DNA of 64,000 nucleotides from Ornithinimicrobium sp. CNJ-824 (GCF_001942405.1 NZ_MKKA01000011.1:310001-374000); one strand, 5' to 3'; counted from the stretch's first letter, positions 35,682 through 46,082 are shown. Translations and numbers: made by a program. The notes: generated by a model from the letters alone, not told the origin.

Positions 35682-37807
35682 ATGCGTTCACCCGGTGGCA
35701 CCGAGCAGACGCGGTCGGCCCCGTCCACCGGACTGGTCATCACCGTGCTGGCCCTCTGCGGGACGCTCGTCTCGCTGCAGCAGACGCTCGTCCTGCCGCT
35801 GCTGCCGGACTTCCCCGAGATCCTCGGCACCACCAGCGACAACGCGTCCTGGCTGGTGACGGTCACCCTGCTCACGGCCGCGGTGGGCACCCCGATCGTC
35901 TCCCGCCTGGCGGACATGTTCGGCAAGAAGCTCATGCTGGTCGTCTGCATGGGGGCGGTGATCCTGGGCTCGGTCGTGGCCGCGCTCAGCACCAGCCTGG
36001 CGGTGGTGGTCCTGGGCCGCGGGCTGGCCGGCCTGGGGGCCTGCCTGGTGCCGGTGGGGATCAGCATCATGCGCGACCACCTCCCGGCCGAGAGCGTCGG
36101 GTCGGGCGTGGCGCTGATGTCGGCGACCCTGGGCATCGGCGGAGCCGTGGGGATGCCGCTGGCCGGGGTGATCTACGACAACTTCGACTGGCACACGCTG
36201 TTCTACGTCTCCGGCGGCTTCGCCGTGGTCATGCTCGTGGCGGTCCTGCGCGTCGTGCCCGAGTCGACCGTGCGCACACGCGGCCGCTTCGACTACGTCG
36301 GGGCCCTGCTGCTGTCGGTGGCGCTGACCTGCTTCCTGCTCGCCGTCAGCAAGGCCGGCAGCTGGGGCTGGGGCTCGCCGCTGACGCTCAGCCTGCTGGC
36401 CGCGGCCGGTCTGGTGCTGGCCGCCTGGGTGCCCTGGGAGCTGCGGGTGGGCCAGCCGCTGGTGGACATCCGCACCTCGACCCGGCGGACGGTGCTGCTG
36501 ACCAACTCGGCCTCGGTGCTCGTCGCTTCGCGATGTTCGCCAACTTCCTCACCTCCGTGCAGCAGGTGCAGATGCCCGCCAGCACCGGCTACGGCTTCGG
36601 CCTGTCGGTGGTGGAGACAGGTCTGTGGATGCTGCCCAGCGGCGTCCTCATGGTCGCGATGTCCCCCGTCTCGGCCCGGTTGATCCGCCTGTTCGGCCCG
36701 CGCCTGATCCTCATCGTCGGCGCGGTCGTCATGGCCGTCGGCTTCATCGGCCGGTCCCTGCTGCACGGCTCGGTGCTGGAGGTGATGGCCAGCGCGGCGG
36801 TGGCCTCGGTGGGCACGGCGATGGCCTTCGCCGCGATGCCGACCCTCATCATGCGGGCGGTCCCGCTCACCGAGACCGCCTCGGCCAACGGGCTGAACAC
36901 CCTGCTGCGCTCCATCGGCACCTCCTCCGCCTCGGCCATGGTCGCGGCGGTCTTCGCCGCCGGGATGGTCGTCACCCCGTCGGGGGAGGCAGCGCCCACC
37001 TTCGGCGCATACCAGCTCGTCTTCTGGTCGGGCACCGCCGCGGCGCTCGGCGGGGCCCTCATCGCCGCCTTCATCCGGCGGCCGGCCCCGGTGGGCGAGC
37101 GGGCACCCAGCCGCACCGGCGTCCCGGCCCCGGCGGGGGAGCGCACCCACGTCAAGGTGGAGGGGGAGCTGCCCGAGGTGCTCGTGCGCGGCCGGGTGCT
37201 GTCCCCGCAGGGGCGGCCCCTGCGGCAGGCCGTGGCCACCGTCCTGCACACGGACGGGCGGCACGTCGACTGGGGCCGCACCGACAACGAGGGCCGGTTC
37301 GCGCTGGCCCTGCCCGAGGAGGGCCGCTACCTGCTCGTCGTGTCGGCCGACGGCTGGGCGCCGCAGTCGGGACTGGTGCACCTCGAGCCCGGGGAGACCG
37401 AGCCGGTCACGATGACGCGTCGGCTCCTGCTCTCGGGCCGGGTCACCGACGACGGGGTGCCCGTGGCCGGGGCGATGATCTCGCTCATCAAGCACTCGGG
37501 GGAGTACGTCGGGACGGCCTACGCCGAGGCCGACGGCGCCTACGAGATCGGGCTGCCGCCGCCGGGCCGCTACGTGCTGACGGCCGTCGACCACGCCAGC
37601 GGGCGGGCCCGCTCGCGCGCCCTGTCGGTGCTGTCGACGAGCACCACGCTCGACGTGGACCTGCGCACCGGCATCCCCAGGCCCTCCCAGCGGGTCCCCG
37701 CCGGTGCCCGCGGGGTCGGGACCGTGCTGCGGGGCAGCTCCGACGCCGGCCCCGCGTCGGCCCGTACGACGGACGCACCGACCATGCCCTCGGGGACCCC
37801 GTCGTGA
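35682..37807 (+). CDS. MFS efflux transporter fused to carboxypeptidase-regulatory-like domains (one frameshift in this sequence)
   Basis: About 708 residues. The first 470 form a 14-TM-type drug exporter (SRLADMFGKKLML loop, GRGLAGLGACLVPVGISIMRD). The last 240 are soluble: two Ig-like carboxypeptidase D regulatory repeats (VRGRVLSPQGRPLRQAVATV with TDNEGRFALALPEEGRYLL, and LSGRVTDDGVPVAGAMISL with EADGAYEIGLPPPGRY). Near 36527 one missing G joins ASVLVGFAMFAN. The stop overlaps a tetR gene, its likely regulator. An MFS carrier with this tail is unusual; the cargo is unknown. Confidence 0.88.
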
Positions 37808-38379
37808 GCCGCCCCGGGGACGCGGCCGGCACCCGGGAGGTCGTCCTGCAGGTCGCCCGGCGGCTCTTCGGCGAGCGGGGGTACGCCGCCGTGACCATCC
37901 GGGAGGTGGCGGCGCAGGCGGGGGTGTCGGCCTCGATGGTCATGAAGGTCGCCGGGAGCAAGCAGCGGCTCTACGCCCTGGCCACCCCCGCCGAGCCGAC
38001 CCCGCTGCCGCCCGACGTGCCGCTGGAGGGGATGGGCGAGCTGCTCGTCTCGCGCCTGCTGCAGCGCCGGGACGACGAGGCCGCCGAGCCGTGGCTGCGG
38101 GCCATCTACCTGCTCATCGAGGCGCCCGACCCCGAGGCCGCCCGGGCGGAGTTCCGCGACCGTTTCCTGCGCCGGTTCCCGACCGAGGGGGACGGGCGCA
38201 GGCACGCCGACGAGGTGGCCTGCCTCATGCTGGGCCTGGCCGCCGGTGTCCGCGCCTTCCGGCTCCTCGACCCCGGGAGCACCGACAGGGAGGCGGTCGT
38301 GCGGGAGTATGGCGCACTCGTGCAGCAGGTGCTCGACCGGATCGACCTGGGTCGCACGGCGGGCGGGCAGGACGCCTAG
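37804..38379 (+). CDS. TetR family transcriptional regulator
   Basis: A 191-residue TetR protein. The helix-turn-helix is RRLFGERGYAAVTIREVAAQ followed by AGVSASMVMKVAGSKQRLY, about residues 15-60. The C-terminal ligand domain is helical. GTG start overlaps the MFS stop (GTGA), so regulator and transporter are coupled. Its TAG stop provides the -10 for dop. Likely represses the MFS operon; this is inference from context. Confidence 0.92.
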   Translation: MSRPGDAAGTREVVLQVARRLFGERGYAAVTIREVAAQAGVSASMVMKVAGSKQRLYALATPAEPTPLPPDVPLEGMGELLVSRLLQRRDDEAAEPWLRAIYLLIEAPDPEAARAEFRDRFLRRFPTEGDGRRHADEVACLMLGLAAGVRAFRLLDPGSTDREAVVREYGALVQQVLDRIDLGRTAGGQDA

Positions 38380-38382
38380 GGT
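38377..38382 (+). promoter_or_regulatory. -10 element for dop, formed by the tetR stop codon (leaderless)
   Basis: TAGGGT, with TAG being the tetR stop; 6 bases to the GTG at 38389. Confidence 0.55.
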
Positions 38383-38388
38383 GGCGAC

Positions 38389-39957
38389 GTGAGCGTGCTG
38401 CGGGTCGTCGGGATCGAGACCGAGCTGGGGATCACCAGCACCCAGGTCGACGGGCAGGGGCGCTCGCTGAGCCCCATGGTGCTCTCCGGCCAGGTCGTGC
38501 GTGCCTACGCGGCCGGTGCCGACCCCGGGGCGGCGCTGCCGCCGACGGCCGGGTGGGACTACGCCGACGAGACGCCGCTGCGGGACGCCCGTGGCTACGA
38601 GATGGCCCGTACGCTGGCCGACGTCTCCCAGCTGACCGACGTGGACGACCCGACGATCGCCACGACGGTCCTGTCCAACGGGGCCCGGCTCTACGTCGAC
38701 CACGCCCATCCGGAGTACTCCTCGCCGGAGGTCACGTCCCCCCTGGAGGCGGTGCGCTACGACCGGGCGGGGGAGCTGGTCGCCCGGGGCGCCGTGCGCA
38801 CCCTCGCCGAGCAGGGCGCCCAGGTGCGGCTCTACAAGAACAACGTCGACGGCAAGGGCGCCAGCTACGGCACCCACGAGAACTACCTCGTGCCGCGCAG
38901 CGTCCCCTTCGACCGGCTCGCCCGCCAGCTGCTCCCCTTCCTCGTCGCCCGGCCGGTGATCGCCGGGGCCGGACGGGTCGGTCTGGGCCAGGCCAGCGAG
39001 CGCCCCGGGTTCCAGCTGAGCCAGCGGGCGGACTACCTCGAGGCCCAGGTGGGCCTGGAGACCACGCTGCGCCGGCCTCTCGTCAACACCCGCGACGAGC
39101 CGCACGCCACCCCCGACCGTCACCGCCGGCTGCACGTCATCGTCGGCGACGCCACCATGGCCGACGTGACGACCTACCTGGCGGTGGGCTCCCTGTCGGC
39201 GGTGCTGCGTCTCGTCGAGACCTCTCCCGAGCTCGTGCCCGCGCTGGACCTGGGCGATCCGGTGCAGGCGGTCAAGGACATCTCGCACGACCCCACGTTG
39301 CGGACCACGGTCGAGACCGTCGACGGACGCCGGGTCACCGGCCCCGACCTGCTCGAGGCCTACCTGGAGGCGGTGCGTCAGGCGGCCGGCTCCGGCCACG
39401 AGGCGTGGGCCGGGCCGGACGGGGCGGCCGGACCCGACCCCGCCACCGCCGACGTCCTCGACCGGTGGCAGGAGGTCCTCGACGACCTGCGGGCCGACCC
39501 CGCCCGCTGTGCCGACCGCGTGGAGTGGGTCGCCAAGCTGACCCTCCTGGAGCGCTACCGCGAACGGGCCGGGGCCGGCTGGGACGACCCCCGGCTGGCG
39601 GCGATGGACATCCAGTGGCACGACCTGGACCCCGAGCGTGGCCTGGCCCAGCGGCTGCGTGCCGCGGGCCGGCTGGAGCGGCTGGTGCCGCAGGAGCTGG
39701 TCGAGGCCGCGGTCACCGAGCCGCCGGCCGACACGAGGGCCTGGTTCCGGGGCGAGTGCGTGCGCCGCTACGGCCCGTACGGTGACGTCCCGGCGGCCTC
39801 CTGGGACTCCGTCGTCATGCTGGACGAGGCAGGACGCCGCCACCGGGTCCGCACGCCCGAGCCGACCACCGCCACCCGGGAGCGGATCGGGCCGCTGCTG
39901 GAGCGGCATACCCGCACCGCCGGCCTGCTCACCGAGCTGGCCTCGGAGACCGTCTGA
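38389..39957 (+). CDS. dop: Pup deamidase/depupylase
   Basis: Dop deamidates the C-terminal Gln of Pup to Glu and removes Pup from targets. The 522-residue protein has the carboxylate-amine-ligase fold: GIETELGIT at the start, [37 protein letters not shown] and [19 protein letters not shown]. The extra segment after residue 40 ([20 protein letters not shown]) is the Dop loop absent from PafA. It is followed after 12 bases by pup. Its presence fits a Pup ending in Gln. Confidence 0.97.
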   Translation: MSVLRVVGIETELGITSTQVDGQGRSLSPMVLSGQVVRAYAAGADPGAALPPTAGWDYADETPLRDARGYEMARTLADVSQLTDVDDPTIATTVLSNGARLYVDHAHPEYSSPEVTSPLEAVRYDRAGELVARGAVRTLAEQGAQVRLYKNNVDGKGASYGTHENYLVPRSVPFDRLARQLLPFLVARPVIAGAGRVGLGQASERPGFQLSQRADYLEAQVGLETTLRRPLVNTRDEPHATPDRHRRLHVIVGDATMADVTTYLAVGSLSAVLRLVETSPELVPALDLGDPVQAVKDISHDPTLRTTVETVDGRRVTGPDLLEAYLEAVRQAAGSGHEAWAGPDGAAGPDPATADVLDRWQEVLDDLRADPARCADRVEWVAKLTLLERYRERAGAGWDDPRLAAMDIQWHDLDPERGLAQRLRAAGRLERLVPQELVEAAVTEPPADTRAWFRGECVRRYGPYGDVPAASWDSVVMLDEAGRRHRVRTPEPTTATRERIGPLLERHTRTAGLLTELASETV

Positions 39958-39969
39958 GAGGATCGGGAC

Positions 39970-40166
39970 ATGTCCGAGCAGCAGAAGTTCTCCCGTCGTC
40001 GCGACGACGACGCGCCCGAGCCGGAGACCCCGGCCCCCTCCGCCCCGCAGGTGCAGGACGCCCGGCGCGACGAGGAGCTGGACTCCCTCCTCGACGAGAT
40101 CGACGGGGTCCTGGAGACCACGCCCAGGACTTCGTGCACGGGTTCATCCAGAAGGGCGGCCAGTAG
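39970..40166 (+). CDS. pup: Prokaryotic ubiquitin-like protein Pup (one frameshift in this sequence)
   Basis: Pup is the small disordered tag ligated to lysines by PafA. The start [19 protein letters not shown] and the body [17 protein letters not shown] are clear. The frame breaks near 40122; adding one A gives [15 protein letters not shown] and a TAG at 40164-40166, a normal 65-residue Pup ending Gly-Gly-Gln. The terminal Gln must be deamidated by Dop before ligation. pafA begins 5 bases later, with no prcB/prcA between. Confidence 0.95.
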
Positions 40167-40171
40167 CCCCC

Positions 40172-41578
40172 GTGGACGCCCGGGTGATGGGGATCGAGAC
40201 CGAGTTCGGGGTCAATGCGACCTTCCGGGACGGTCCCCGCCTCGCGCCCGACGAGGTCGCCCGCTACCTCTTCCGCAAGGTCGTCGCCTGGGGGCGCTCC
40301 AGCAACGTCTTCCTCGTCAACGGCTCCCGGCTCTACCTCGACGTCGGGTCCCACCCTGAGTACGCCACCGCCGAGTGCACCGACCTGCTCGACCTGGTCG
40401 CCCACGACAAGGCCGGCGAGCTCATCGTCCAGGACCTCGCCGACGACGCCGAGCAGCGGCTGGCCGAGGAGGGGATGGACGCCACCGTCTACGTGCTGAA
40501 GAACAACGTGGACTCCCGCGGCAACTCCTACGGCTCGCACGAGAACTACCTCGTGCGCCGCACGCCCCGGCTGGAGCGGATCACCGACCCGCTCGTGCCC
40601 TTCCTCGTCACCCGGCAGCTGGTCAGCGGCACCGGCCGGCTGCACGTCGTGGGGGAGCGGGCCACCTTCCTGGTCTCCCAGCGCGCCGACCACGTGTGGG
40701 AGGGCCTGTCCTCGGCGACGACCCGGTCCAGACCGATCATCAACACCCGCGACGAGCCGCACGCCGACGCCGAGCGGTACCGCAGGCTCCACGTCATCGT
40801 CGGCGACTCCACGATGAGCCAGACCACGACGATGGTGCGCGTCGGCATGGTCGACCTGGTGCTGCGGATGGTCGAGGCCGGCACGATCGTGCCCGACATG
40901 GCCCTGGCCAACCCGGTGCAGGCCATCCGTGAGGTCAGCCGGGACCGGACCGGCCGGCGCCCGCTCGAGCTGGCCCGGGGCGGCACCATCAGCGCCCTCG
41001 ACATGCAGACCGCCTTCCTGGCGCTCGTCCGCCGCTACGCCGAGGGCGCGGGCCTGGCGGACGTCAGCCCGCACCGGGAGGTCCTCGAGCTGTGGGAGCG
41101 CACCCTCCGGGCGGTGGAGACCGACGACCTGTCGCTGGTCGACACCGAGATCGAGTGGGTCATGAAGAAGACGCTCCTGGAGAGGTATGCCGCCCGGCAC
41201 GGGCTCGAGCTGCACGACGACCGGCTCCAGCAGCTGGACCTCGCCTGGCACGACGTCCACCCCCGGCGGGGCGTTCTGTCGGTGCTCGAGCGGCAGGGCC
41301 GGGCGCGGACCGTCGTCACGCCGGACCGTGTCGCCCGCGCCATGCACGAGCCGCCGCGGACCAGGGCCTGGCTGCGGGGGGAGTTCGTGCGGGCGGCCCA
41401 GGAGCACCGGCGGGACTTCACCGTCGACTGGGTGCACCTGAAGCTCAACGACACCGCGCAGCGCACCGTGGTCTGCAAGGACCCGTTCTCCGCGGTCGAC
41501 GCCCGGGTGGACGAGCTGATCGAGTCGATCCGCCGGGCCGGCCCGCCCCGGAACGCGCCCACCGTCCGCGGGGTGTAG
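40172..41578 (+). CDS. pafA: Pup--protein ligase
   Basis: PafA uses ATP to join the C-terminal Glu of Pup to substrate lysines. The 468-residue protein has [16 protein letters not shown] near the start, [38 protein letters not shown] and [20 protein letters not shown]. It lacks the Dop loop. GTG 40172 is chosen because it gives [13 protein letters not shown], but ATG 40187 is possible. It directly follows pup. Reading frame intact. Confidence 0.97.
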   Translation: MDARVMGIETEFGVNATFRDGPRLAPDEVARYLFRKVVAWGRSSNVFLVNGSRLYLDVGSHPEYATAECTDLLDLVAHDKAGELIVQDLADDAEQRLAEEGMDATVYVLKNNVDSRGNSYGSHENYLVRRTPRLERITDPLVPFLVTRQLVSGTGRLHVVGERATFLVSQRADHVWEGLSSATTRSRPIINTRDEPHADAERYRRLHVIVGDSTMSQTTTMVRVGMVDLVLRMVEAGTIVPDMALANPVQAIREVSRDRTGRRPLELARGGTISALDMQTAFLALVRRYAEGAGLADVSPHREVLELWERTLRAVETDDLSLVDTEIEWVMKKTLLERYAARHGLELHDDRLQQLDLAWHDVHPRRGVLSVLERQGRARTVVTPDRVARAMHEPPRTRAWLRGEFVRAAQEHRRDFTVDWVHLKLNDTAQRTVVCKDPFSAVDARVDELIESIRRAGPPRNAPTVRGV

Positions 41579-41591
41579 CCGGGCCGCCCCA

Positions 41592-41612
41592 GGGTGCTCC
41601 CACCGGGCACCC
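41592..41612. terminator. Hairpin after pafA
   Basis: GGGTGC and GCACCC separated by 9 bases, 14 bases after the pafA stop. No U-tract. Marks the likely end of the dop-pup-pafA transcript. Confidence 0.35.
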
Positions 41613-41625
41613 AGGTTGGGATGGT

Positions 41626-41631
41626 TACGCT
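41626..41631 (+). promoter_or_regulatory. Possible -10 (TACGCT) for the FKBP lipoprotein gene
   Basis: It lies 74 bases before the GTG at 41706, which has its own ribosome site (AAGGAA). No good -35 is seen. Confidence 0.3.
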
Positions 41632-41705
41632 TGCCCGGTTGCACCGGTCGCGCGGCCCTCCCGCCGCGGGCCCCCCGACGAACCCGAGACTGTGAAGGAA
41701 CGCGC

Positions 41706-42735
41706 GTGCGCTCTCCCCGACTGCGGATGGTGGCCCTGGCCGCCGCCCCGCTGCTGCTCCTGTCCGCCTGCTCCACGGACGGGGGGACCGACGACGCCGG
41801 GCAGAGCGACGACGCCGCTGCCACCTCGGCCGCCCCGACGGGCGACGTGTCCGAGCTGGCGGTCGACACCTCCGGCGACGCGCCCCAGATCACCCGGGAC
41901 GGTGAGCCGATGGCCGAGGGCGAGCTGCCCTTCGGCGTCGCCGAGACCCAGGTCGAGGAGGTCGAGGCCGGCGACGGGGACGAGGTCTCCGAGGGCGACG
42001 AGGTGCGCGTGCGCTACCTCACGGTCAACGGGACCAGCGGCGAGGAGGTGCTGTCCACCTTCGAGCAGGAGGACCCGGTCACCCTCGACCTGTCCAACGA
42101 GATGCTCTTCCCGGCCTTCCTCGAGGAGCTGCCGGGCCGCCAGGCCGGTGACACCCTCCTCATGGCGCTGCCCCCGGCGGCCGCGTTCGGCAACCAGGGC
42201 AACAGCCAGCTGGGGATCGGTGCCGAGGACACCCTGGTGTTCTACATGGAGATCGTCGACAGCGCCGCCCCGCTGACCAAGGCCACGGGCGAGGAGGTCG
42301 AGCCCGAGGACGGGCTGCCCGAGGTCGAGGCCGACGGCGAGAGCGCCGCCACCATCACGATCCCCGACGACGCCGAGGCCCCCGACGAGCTGGTGGTGCA
42401 GCCGCTCATCGAGGGGGAGGGCGCGGAGGTCAAGGCCGGTCAGTCCATCAAGGTGCACTACACCGGCGTGAAGTTCTCCGACGGCGAGGGCTTCGACAAC
42501 TCCTACGACCGCGGCGAGCCGGCCGAGTTCCCCATCGGTGTCGGCCAGGTCATCTCGGGCTGGGACGAGGGGCTGGTCGGTCAACCGGTCGCTCACGCGT
42601 CCTGCTCGTCATCCCGGCCGAGCAGCCTACGGCGAGGCGCCCGAGCAGGACGACGAGAGCCAGACCACCGCGCCCGCGCACGAGCTGTCCGGCGAGACGC
42701 TCGTCTTCGTCGTGGACATCCTCGGCGCCTACTGA
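41706..42735 (+). CDS. Lipoprotein with two FKBP-type prolyl isomerase domains (two frameshifts in this sequence)
   Basis: An exported peptidyl-prolyl isomerase, about 343 residues. The signal peptide ends in the lipobox LSAC with Cys22. A first degenerate FKBP domain (about 65-190: VRVRYLTVNGTSGEEVLSTF, LPGRQAGDTLLMALP) is followed by a second, better one (AGQSIKVHYTGVKFSDGEGF, GVGQVISGWDEGLVGQPVG). Two breaks near 42590 and 42627, each one lost G, restore GSRVLLVIPAEQAYGEAPEQ and the end LVFVVDILGAY. GTG start with AAGGAA upstream. Probably anchored outside the membrane to help fold secreted proteins. Confidence 0.9.
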
Positions 42736-42787
42736 GGGCCATCCCCGCAGACCAGCAGCACCCCTACCAACGTCAGGAGAGCACCGC

Positions 42788-43185
42788 ATGTCCGAGTCCC
42801 CCTTCGGCCAGGTCCGCAAGGCCAAGCCCGAGATCGACTTCCCCGGCGACACCCCGCCGGCCGAGCTGGTCGTCGAGGACATCGAGGTCGGCAAGGGCGC
42901 CGAGGCGACCGCCGGCTCGCAGATCTCGGCGCACTACGTCGGCGTGGCCTGGTCCACGGGCGAGGAGTTCGACGCCTCCTGGAACCGTGGCCAGCCGCTC
43001 GACTTCACCGTCGGTGTCGGCCAGGTCATCCAGGGCTGGGACCAGGGCCTGCTGGGGATGAAGGTCGGCGGCCGCCGCAAGATCGTCATCCCCCCGCACC
43101 TGGCTACGGCGACCGCGGCGCCGGCGGCGCGATCAAGGGCGGCGAGACCCTCATCTTCGTCGTCGACCTCGTCGACGTGCGCTGA
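42788..43185 (+). CDS. Cytoplasmic FKBP-type peptidyl-prolyl isomerase (one frameshift in this sequence)
   Basis: A single-domain FKBP of about 132 residues with no signal peptide: ELVVEDIEVGKGAEATAGSQ, SAHYVGVAWSTGEEFDASW, VGVGQVIQGWDQGLLGMKVG and GRRKIVIPPHLGYGD after restoring one lost G near 43104. The end reads GGETLIFVVDLVDVR. It is 52 bases after the lipoprotein FKBP gene, so the two are likely cotranscribed and related by duplication. Ribosome site GGAGA precedes the ATG. Confidence 0.93.
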
Positions 43186-43200
43186 GACCCGTCCGCGCAC

Positions 43201-43235
43201 GCGGCGCCCCGTCGGTCCGACCGGCGGGGCGCCGC
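43201..43235. terminator. Strong hairpin after the FKBP genes
   Basis: GCGGCGCCCCG and CGGGGCGCCGC form a perfect 11-bp stem; the 13-base loop contains an inner CGG/CCG pairing. It begins 16 bases after the FKBP stop. No U-tract, as is common in high-GC bacteria. Confidence 0.6.
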
Positions 43236-43249
43236 TGCGTCCGCCCGGC

Positions 43250-43328
43250 CGGCGTGTCGCGCACCGGCTGACCTTCCCGCCCGGCGTGTCGCGCACTGTG
43301 CTGATGCCGTTGCGGCGTGTCGCGTGCC
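43250..43328. repeat. Three spaced copies of a 10-12 base repeat (CGGCGTGTCGCG)
   Basis: Copies start at 43250, 43282 and 43313, that is 32 and 31 bases apart. The first two extend to CGGCGTGTCGCGCAC; the third diverges after CGCG. They lie between a terminator hairpin and the end of glsA. Spacing near three helical turns suggests a protein-binding array or a REP-like element. No gene is present here. Confidence 0.5.
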
Positions 43329-43392
43329 AGGGCGCGGATCGTGCACAGAGCCGCCGCGGGAGAACGCCCCGGCAGCGCCCACCACCAGCCCT

Positions 43393-44327
43393 TCAGATCT
43401 TGGCCAGCCCCGGCCGCAGCAGGTGCAGGTTGAGCTCGCCCGAGAGCTGCTCGAGGGCCAGGATGCCCCGGACCGAGCTGCCGTGCCGGTCGAGGCGGGG
43501 GGAGTAGGCCGCGATGCCGCAGCGGCCCGGGACCGCCGCGATGATGCCGCCGGCGATGCCGCTCTTGCCCGGGAGCCCGACGTCGGTGACCCACTCGCCG
43601 GCGTCGTCGTACATGCCGCAGGTCATCATCACCGACAGCACCTGCCGGGCCGCGAGGGGGCTGAGCACCCGCTCGTCGGTGCCGGGGACGAGCCCGTCGT
43701 GCGCCAGGGTGGCCGCCATCCGGGCGAACTCCACGGTCGTCGCCTCGATCGCGCACTGCCGGGTGTAGCCCTCCACGACGTCGTGCGGGTCGCCGGGCAG
43801 CACGCCGAGGGCCTTGAGCAGGTGGGCGATCCCGAGGTTGCGGTGCGCGGCGGCCAGCTCCTGCTCGACGAGGTGCTCGTTGACGGCCAGGTCCCGGCCG
43901 GCCATCCGGGACAGCAGGTCGTGCAGCGCGCGGAAGCGTTCCTCCCCCGAGTCCCCGGGCAGCAGGGCGTGCACGGCGAGGCGCCGGCGTTGATCATCGG
44001 GTTGTCCGGGCGGTCGCCGGCCTCCAGCGAGATCCGGTTGAAGGCGTCGCCGGAGGGCTCGACGTCGACGTGCTCGAAGACCTCCTCCAGACCGACGGTG
44101 TCGATGGCCAGCCCGTAGGCGAACGCCTTCGACATCGACTGGATCGGGAAGGGCACGTCCGCGTCGCCCGCCCCGACGCGCTGGTCGTCGCTGTCCACGA
44201 GGGCCAGGGCCGTCAAGGACAGGTCGGCCTCGCGGTGCACCGGCAGCTCGTTCGGCTCACCGTCGTCCACCTCCCGGACGCGCTCGACGATCCGGTCCAG
44301 CAGGGCCTGCAGCTCGGGGGTGTCCAC
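43393..44327 (-). CDS. glsA: Glutaminase (one frameshift in this sequence)
   Basis: A serine-dependent glutaminase converting glutamine to glutamate and ammonia, about 311 residues. The SxxK motif is QSMSKAFAYGLA with Ser64 and Lys67; RISLEAGDRPDNPMINAGA, FARMAATLAHDGLVPGTD and MMTCGMYDDAGEWVTDVGLP follow, the last containing the general-base region. Near 43984 one missing C joins NAGALAVHALLPG. Family members usually have SISK rather than SMSK, a mild change. GTG start with TAGTCT 6 bases upstream. Confidence 0.92.
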
Positions 44328-44333
44328 CGCGCC

Positions 44334-44339
44334 AGACTA
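44334..44339 (-). promoter_or_regulatory. -10 element for glsA, formed by the upstream stop codon (leaderless)
   Basis: TAGTCT on the minus strand; its TAG (44339-44337) is the stop of the unknown gene upstream. Six bases to the GTG at 44327. Confidence 0.55.
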
Positions 44340-44975
44340 GGGCTCGGAGGCCGTCCCCTCCGACGGGGGCCTGGGCCCGGGCACCCCGGCCGTGAGGCGG
44401 AGGTCCTCGACGAGCTCGCGCCACACCTGCTCGCAGGAGTCCCGGTCGTCGGCGGCGATCCACGCCGGGTCCACGGCGGCCCGCCCCAGGGCGGCGCCGA
44501 ACCGGGCCCGGTAGCCGAGCAGCCGCGTGATCCCGACCTCCCGGCACCAGTGCTCGAACGCCTCCAGGAGGGCCCCCGGCCCGCTCAGCTCCTGGAGCAC
44601 CTCGGCGGGAGCAACGGGTGGGGCCGCACCCAGCCGGCCGAGCCGCCACCGCGCCAGGGCCGAGCTCACGGTCGCGTCGCAGGGGCGCAGGGCGTCCTCC
44701 ATGTCCAGGACCTGTGCCCTGAGGTCGGGATCCTGCTCGGGGAGGGCGTCGAGCTCGGCGGCCAACGCCCCCTGCAGGACCGACCGGCCCGCCGGCGTGA
44801 GGCACCATCCGCGCTCGTCCCCCAGGACGAGCTGCTCGGCCCAGCCCTCCTCGGCCGCCAGCCCGAGGTGGGCGAGAACGTCCTGCCGGGGCTCCTCGGC
44901 CCGTCGCACGACCCGTCCGACCTCGGCGAAACGGAGGACCGCGAGGGCGTGCAGCACGCCCAGCACGCCGGTCAC
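44337..44975 (-). CDS. Unrecognised protein coupled to DUF3866
   Basis: I do not recognise this 212-residue protein. The first 75 residues look like a winged-helix fold: GVLGVLHALAVLRFAEVGRV, LAHLGLAAEEGWAEQLVL, then GWCLTPAGRSVLQGALAAEL, in which the TPAGR turn resembles the MarR/PadR recognition-to-wing region. The rest is helical. The GTG start overlaps the DUF3866 stop (GTGA). A regulator role is a guess from the fold impression. Confidence 0.6.
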   Translation of the reverse strand: MTGVLGVLHALAVLRFAEVGRVVRRAEEPRQDVLAHLGLAAEEGWAEQLVLGDERGWCLTPAGRSVLQGALAAELDALPEQDPDLRAQVLDMEDALRPCDATVSSALARWRLGRLGAAPPVAPAEVLQELSGPGALLEAFEHWCREVGITRLLGYRARFGAALGRAAVDPAWIAADDRDSCEQVWRELVEDLRLTAGVPGPRPPSEGTASEP

Positions 44976-46082
44976 GCGGACCCCAGGACGGCCGCCCTCC
45001 GCCCGGCCACGGCGGCGGCCACGAACGAGGCGGTGTCCTCCTCCAGGCCACGGCCCATCGTGGCCAGCGGGACCGGCGAGCCGTGCAACGCCTCGACCAC
45101 GCCCTCGACGGCGACGTCCACCGGCCGGAGGTGGGGCGCGGCGTGCACGAGCTCTCCCACGGCCGCCCGCACGTCCGCCAGGCAGCCGTCGGTGGCGGCG
45201 TGCCCGGTGGTGCCGTGGGGGAGGGGCACCTCGCCGGGTGCGCCAGGACCCGTCCGTATGCCGTCGCGCTGTGGTGGGACAGGCCGCGGTGGCGGGGCCG
45301 CGGGTCGGCCTGGGAGACGCGGAGGGAGGCGACCGGACGGCCGCCCAGCACGGCGGCGGCGTTGAGGGCCTCCCCGGCCGAGACCCCGGAGAAGCCCCAT
45401 CGGGTGCCCGTCCCCAGGTTGCCCGGTCCCTGGGTCACGACCACGAGGTCGGCCCCGACGACGTGGTGGGCGGCCAGGAGGGCGCTGTGCACGGTGACCG
45501 CCTCGAGGTCGCCGCCGTAGGCCTGCCCGGCGGTGACGACCGCCTCGAGCCAGCCCCGCTCGCGCAGCACGGCCACGGCCCGGGAGTAGGCGGCGGGCAG
45601 GGCGCCGCCGTCGGTCATGACGTAGACCACCCGAAGACCCTCGTCCTCCAGCCGGACCCCGGCCAGCACCGCCGGCAGCGCCGAGTGCAGGTCCGCGGCG
45701 AGCACCGGCATACCCCCGAGGTCGTCGCGTCCGCGAGACCCCCGTGGTGCGCGCCCTCGGGGTCGTCGACCCCCAGCACCATCGTCTGCAGCGGCGTGTA
45801 GCGCGCCTTGACCAGGTGGCCCGGCTCCTCCGCCTCCCGGGCGGGCCAGGCGTCGGGGCGGTCGGGCACGGCGACCACGAGCGCGAGCCCGCCGGTGCCC
45901 AGGGACCGGTCCAGGGCCGTGGTGTTGAGCAGCACCCGGTCGCCGGTCCGGGGGGTGCCCACCACGTCGGGGTAGGCCAGCGCCCGCAGGCTCTCCCCGT
46001 CGGAGGTGTCCACGTCCAGGAGCAGCACGCCCGGCCACCCCGGGCCGGTCGCCCGCACCACGCCCTGCCGCCACCGGATCAC
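44972..46082 (-). CDS. DUF3866 family protein (two frameshifts in this sequence)
   Basis: A DUF3866 protein of about 370 residues. MIRWRQGVVRATGPGWPGVL, LAYPDVVGTPRTGDRVLLNT, GHLVKARYTPLQTMVLGVDD, LHSALPAVLAGVRLEDEGLR and YVMTDGGALPAAYSRAV are family features. Breaks near 45725 (expected LADADDLGGMPVLAADLHSA) and 45238 (expected AHPGEVPLPHGTTGHAATDG) fit one lost G each. GTG start with TAGGCT 6 bases upstream. It is divergent from pafB; the gene is often near paf genes in actinobacteria. No function is known. Confidence 0.85.

Noticed and set aside
40110..40166. Loss of pup function by mutation
   Set aside because: One added A restores a perfect Pup C-terminus, and neighbours dop and pafA are intact. 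With about 25 similar losses elsewhere, sequence error is the simpler reading.
40167..40171. Hidden prcB/prcA genes between pup and pafA
   Set aside because: Only five bases separate the pup stop from the pafA start.
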